Shown: positions 62,467 through 64,000 of the stretch, piece by piece
Position numbering within the stretch: position 1 is the stretch's first letter
How the letters are laid out: each line of letters starts with the position of its first letter
DNA from: Sanderia malayensis
Taxonomy: Eukaryota; Cnidaria; Scyphozoa; Semaeostomeae; Pelagiidae
Assembly (NCBI GenBank): GCA_013076295.1
Contig: RQOL01000532.1
Coordinates: 3,100,001-3,164,000, forward strand
Length of the DNA stretch: 64,000 nt
Reading direction: 5' to 3'
Made by a program: the position numbers and the translations under genes
Notes under the pieces: generated by a model
Told to the model about the DNA's origin: nothing
What the model saw: the letters and a program-made list of their open reading frames with translations, nothing else
The model's database searches: none

Positions 62467-63207
62467 AGATATTAAATGTAACTAATAACAATTTTGGCAC
62501 CTCCAGTGCTGAATGCTGATCAAATTTTGCTTTAACGTGGGCAGTGAAAACATTGATAGAATACAACGAAGTTCAATGTAAGCGAGGCACAGTTTTTGTT
62601 GCCTAACACCAGCTTCAAAATATATCAGAATATTTCATACTACAACTTACATAATTATTAAACTATTAAATTGAACAAAACTTAACAGAACAATTATCTC
62701 ATCAGCATCAGACGATGTTTCTGTATGGGAGTGAAATTGTTATTGAATACCTAGACAATTTCCATCTCCAGCTGTGCTGTGGGGACAGTTAGATACAACG
62801 CAGTGATAATGTGAATTGTTATAGCATGAGAATTTGTTTTTGTTCAAGATCTCAATGCTGTACTTGATTCAAAACTAGGTTAAATTGAAACTTTGTGTTC
62901 TTATTCCATAAATGACGCAGTTCATCCTGAAATTTTTGGCTATATATGTATAGTTTTATTATATTGTAAATTGCAATGTGTTTGCTAATGGGCCTATTAA
63001 AGGGGAATACATTACACTGATACGACAAAGATGCTACAAACTTGATACTTTGAGAACTTGCTAGTAAACAATTGGAAGCATCTTTCTCGGAAGTTTTAAA
63101 GCTTTTCTTCGTATAGCTCATTCTCGACGGAGAAAGAGAAATTTAATTCCTTGTTATCAAACGCCAAAATCAACGCCATTTTGAAGGATACATTTTGCAA
63201 CAAAAAA

Positions 63208-63647
63208 CCCAACTCCAGGGTTGCCACATCCCTTTGGCCAGTGGAGGCCAGAGTTAGATTCGCGGGAGGCCAAATTCTTGCCCCTTGTAGCCAAATTTTC
63301 AAAAGACAAAAGTCATTGTTTTAGAACAAAGGATTCAGTGTCTCAGAACAAAAGACGCATTGTTTAAAATACAAAAAACAAATTACGCATACAAGGAGCT
63401 GCCATGAGATAATTACGTCATGGACAGATGTCAGCGGATGTAGCGGGTTTTCCTTTGATCTGAAGGGATGAAACTTGTGAATTCGATGAATTTGTGACTG
63501 AAACTATTATTTATGACAGAATTTCTCAATTAGGCCAGATTTACTGTGGAGGCCAAACCAATTTTTCGGTAGCCAAACAAGTTCCAATTAGGCCAGATTT
63601 TTCAAATTTGGCCTCCAAATAGGCCAAATGGCAACCCTGCCCAACTC
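63208..63647. mobile_element. hAT-type MITE with perfect 8-bp target duplication
   Basis: Element 63216-63639 (424 bp) begins CAGGGTTGCCA and ends TGGCAACCCTG, exact 11-bp inverted ends, with further inverted TTTGGCC and GGAGGCCA segments inside. It is flanked by direct repeats CCCAACTC at 63208-63215 and 63640-63647. An 8-bp duplication and CAGGG ends identify the hAT superfamily. It has no transposase frame. A perfect duplication means the insertion is fairly recent. Confidence 0.9.
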
Positions 63648-63703
63648 AACACAACACAACAGTTTATGTTTATTTGCAGTGTTGTCGATCGAGAGCTCAG
63701 CGT

Positions 63704-63965
63704 TCATCTGATTGGCTTGCATCATTGGAAATGTAAAATGATTGGTTTGCATCAGTAGGGGATGATTCTGATTGGCTTGTATCAGTTTTTTGAAATTGAC
63801 AAACGCTCCCCGTACTATCTCATAAGCAGCATTGATAATTCTGATTGGCTTGCATCAGTAGAGAGAGAAACGTGATTGGTTTGCATCAGTTATTTGAAAT
63901 TGACAGACGCTCCCGCCACTTTGTCGTGAAGCAGCATCCGTAATTCTGATTGGTTTGCATCTGTT
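63704..63965. repeat. repeated TGATTGGYTTGCATCAG motif array
   Basis: Six copies of a 17-bp motif with ATTGG at 63711, 63741, 63771, 63844, 63874 and 63949, spaced 30, 30, 73, 30 and 75 bp. The 103-105-bp higher-order unit also contains TGAAATTGACA and AnACGCTCCC. Each copy joins an inverted CCAAT box to an octamer-like TTTGCAT or CTTGCAT. It runs to the window edge. Confidence 0.85.
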
Positions 63966-64000
63966 TCTTTGCACACTTGCGTTTTAAAGGACAAAGGCTC

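Overview
The window is animal nuclear DNA, AT-rich, with short spliced exons flanked by GT-AG introns and many small DNA-transposon relics. An anthozoan cnidarian (stony coral, corallimorph or sea anemone) is the best guess. The main reasons are a secreted chymotrypsin-like protease with an N-terminal ShKT domain, an architecture common in cnidarians, and the style of the MITEs. The species cannot be fixed by reading alone.

Layout: (1) 1.5-16.6 kb, minus strand: a 17-exon cell-adhesion receptor with a signal peptide, 6 Ig domains, 5 FN3 domains and a C-terminal hydrophobic segment (L1CAM/neuroglian/contactin-like). Its introns hold MITEs, minisatellites and, on the opposite strand, a tandem trio of tRNA-Leu(UAA) sequences of which the middle one is intact. 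(2) 16.6-37.5 kb: about 21 kb with no gene I can support, holding MITEs, short hairpins, small tandem duplications and one ORF with a signal-peptide-like start. (3) 37.6-40.0 kb, minus: an 8-exon phosducin-like protein (PDCL/PhLP1 type), a thioredoxin-fold co-chaperone for G-beta-gamma assembly. (4) 40.7-43.4 kb, minus: a 6-exon ShKT plus chymotrypsin-like serine protease. (5) 44.4-54.9 kb: a satellite block arranged as C-A-B-A-C. It consists of 33 copies of a 184-bp unit (A), 14 copies of a 186-187-bp unit (B) and outer, more diverged units of about 190 bp (C). (6) 55.5-57.1 kb, plus: a 4-coding-exon gene for a 184-residue secreted protein with an acidic first half and a cationic, helix-prone, four-cysteine second half, unrecognised but shaped like an antimicrobial-peptide precursor. 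(7) 58.6-62.3 kb, plus: a 6-exon two-EF-hand protein, probably EFCAB12-like. (8) 62.3-64 kb: relics including a hAT-type MITE with a perfect 8-bp target duplication, and a repeated ATTGG/TTTGCAT motif array at the right edge.

The genes are functionally unrelated neighbours, as is usual in animals. All spliced models were assembled by eye from reading frame, splice consensus and phase continuity. Every internal junction given keeps the frame, which is the main support for them.
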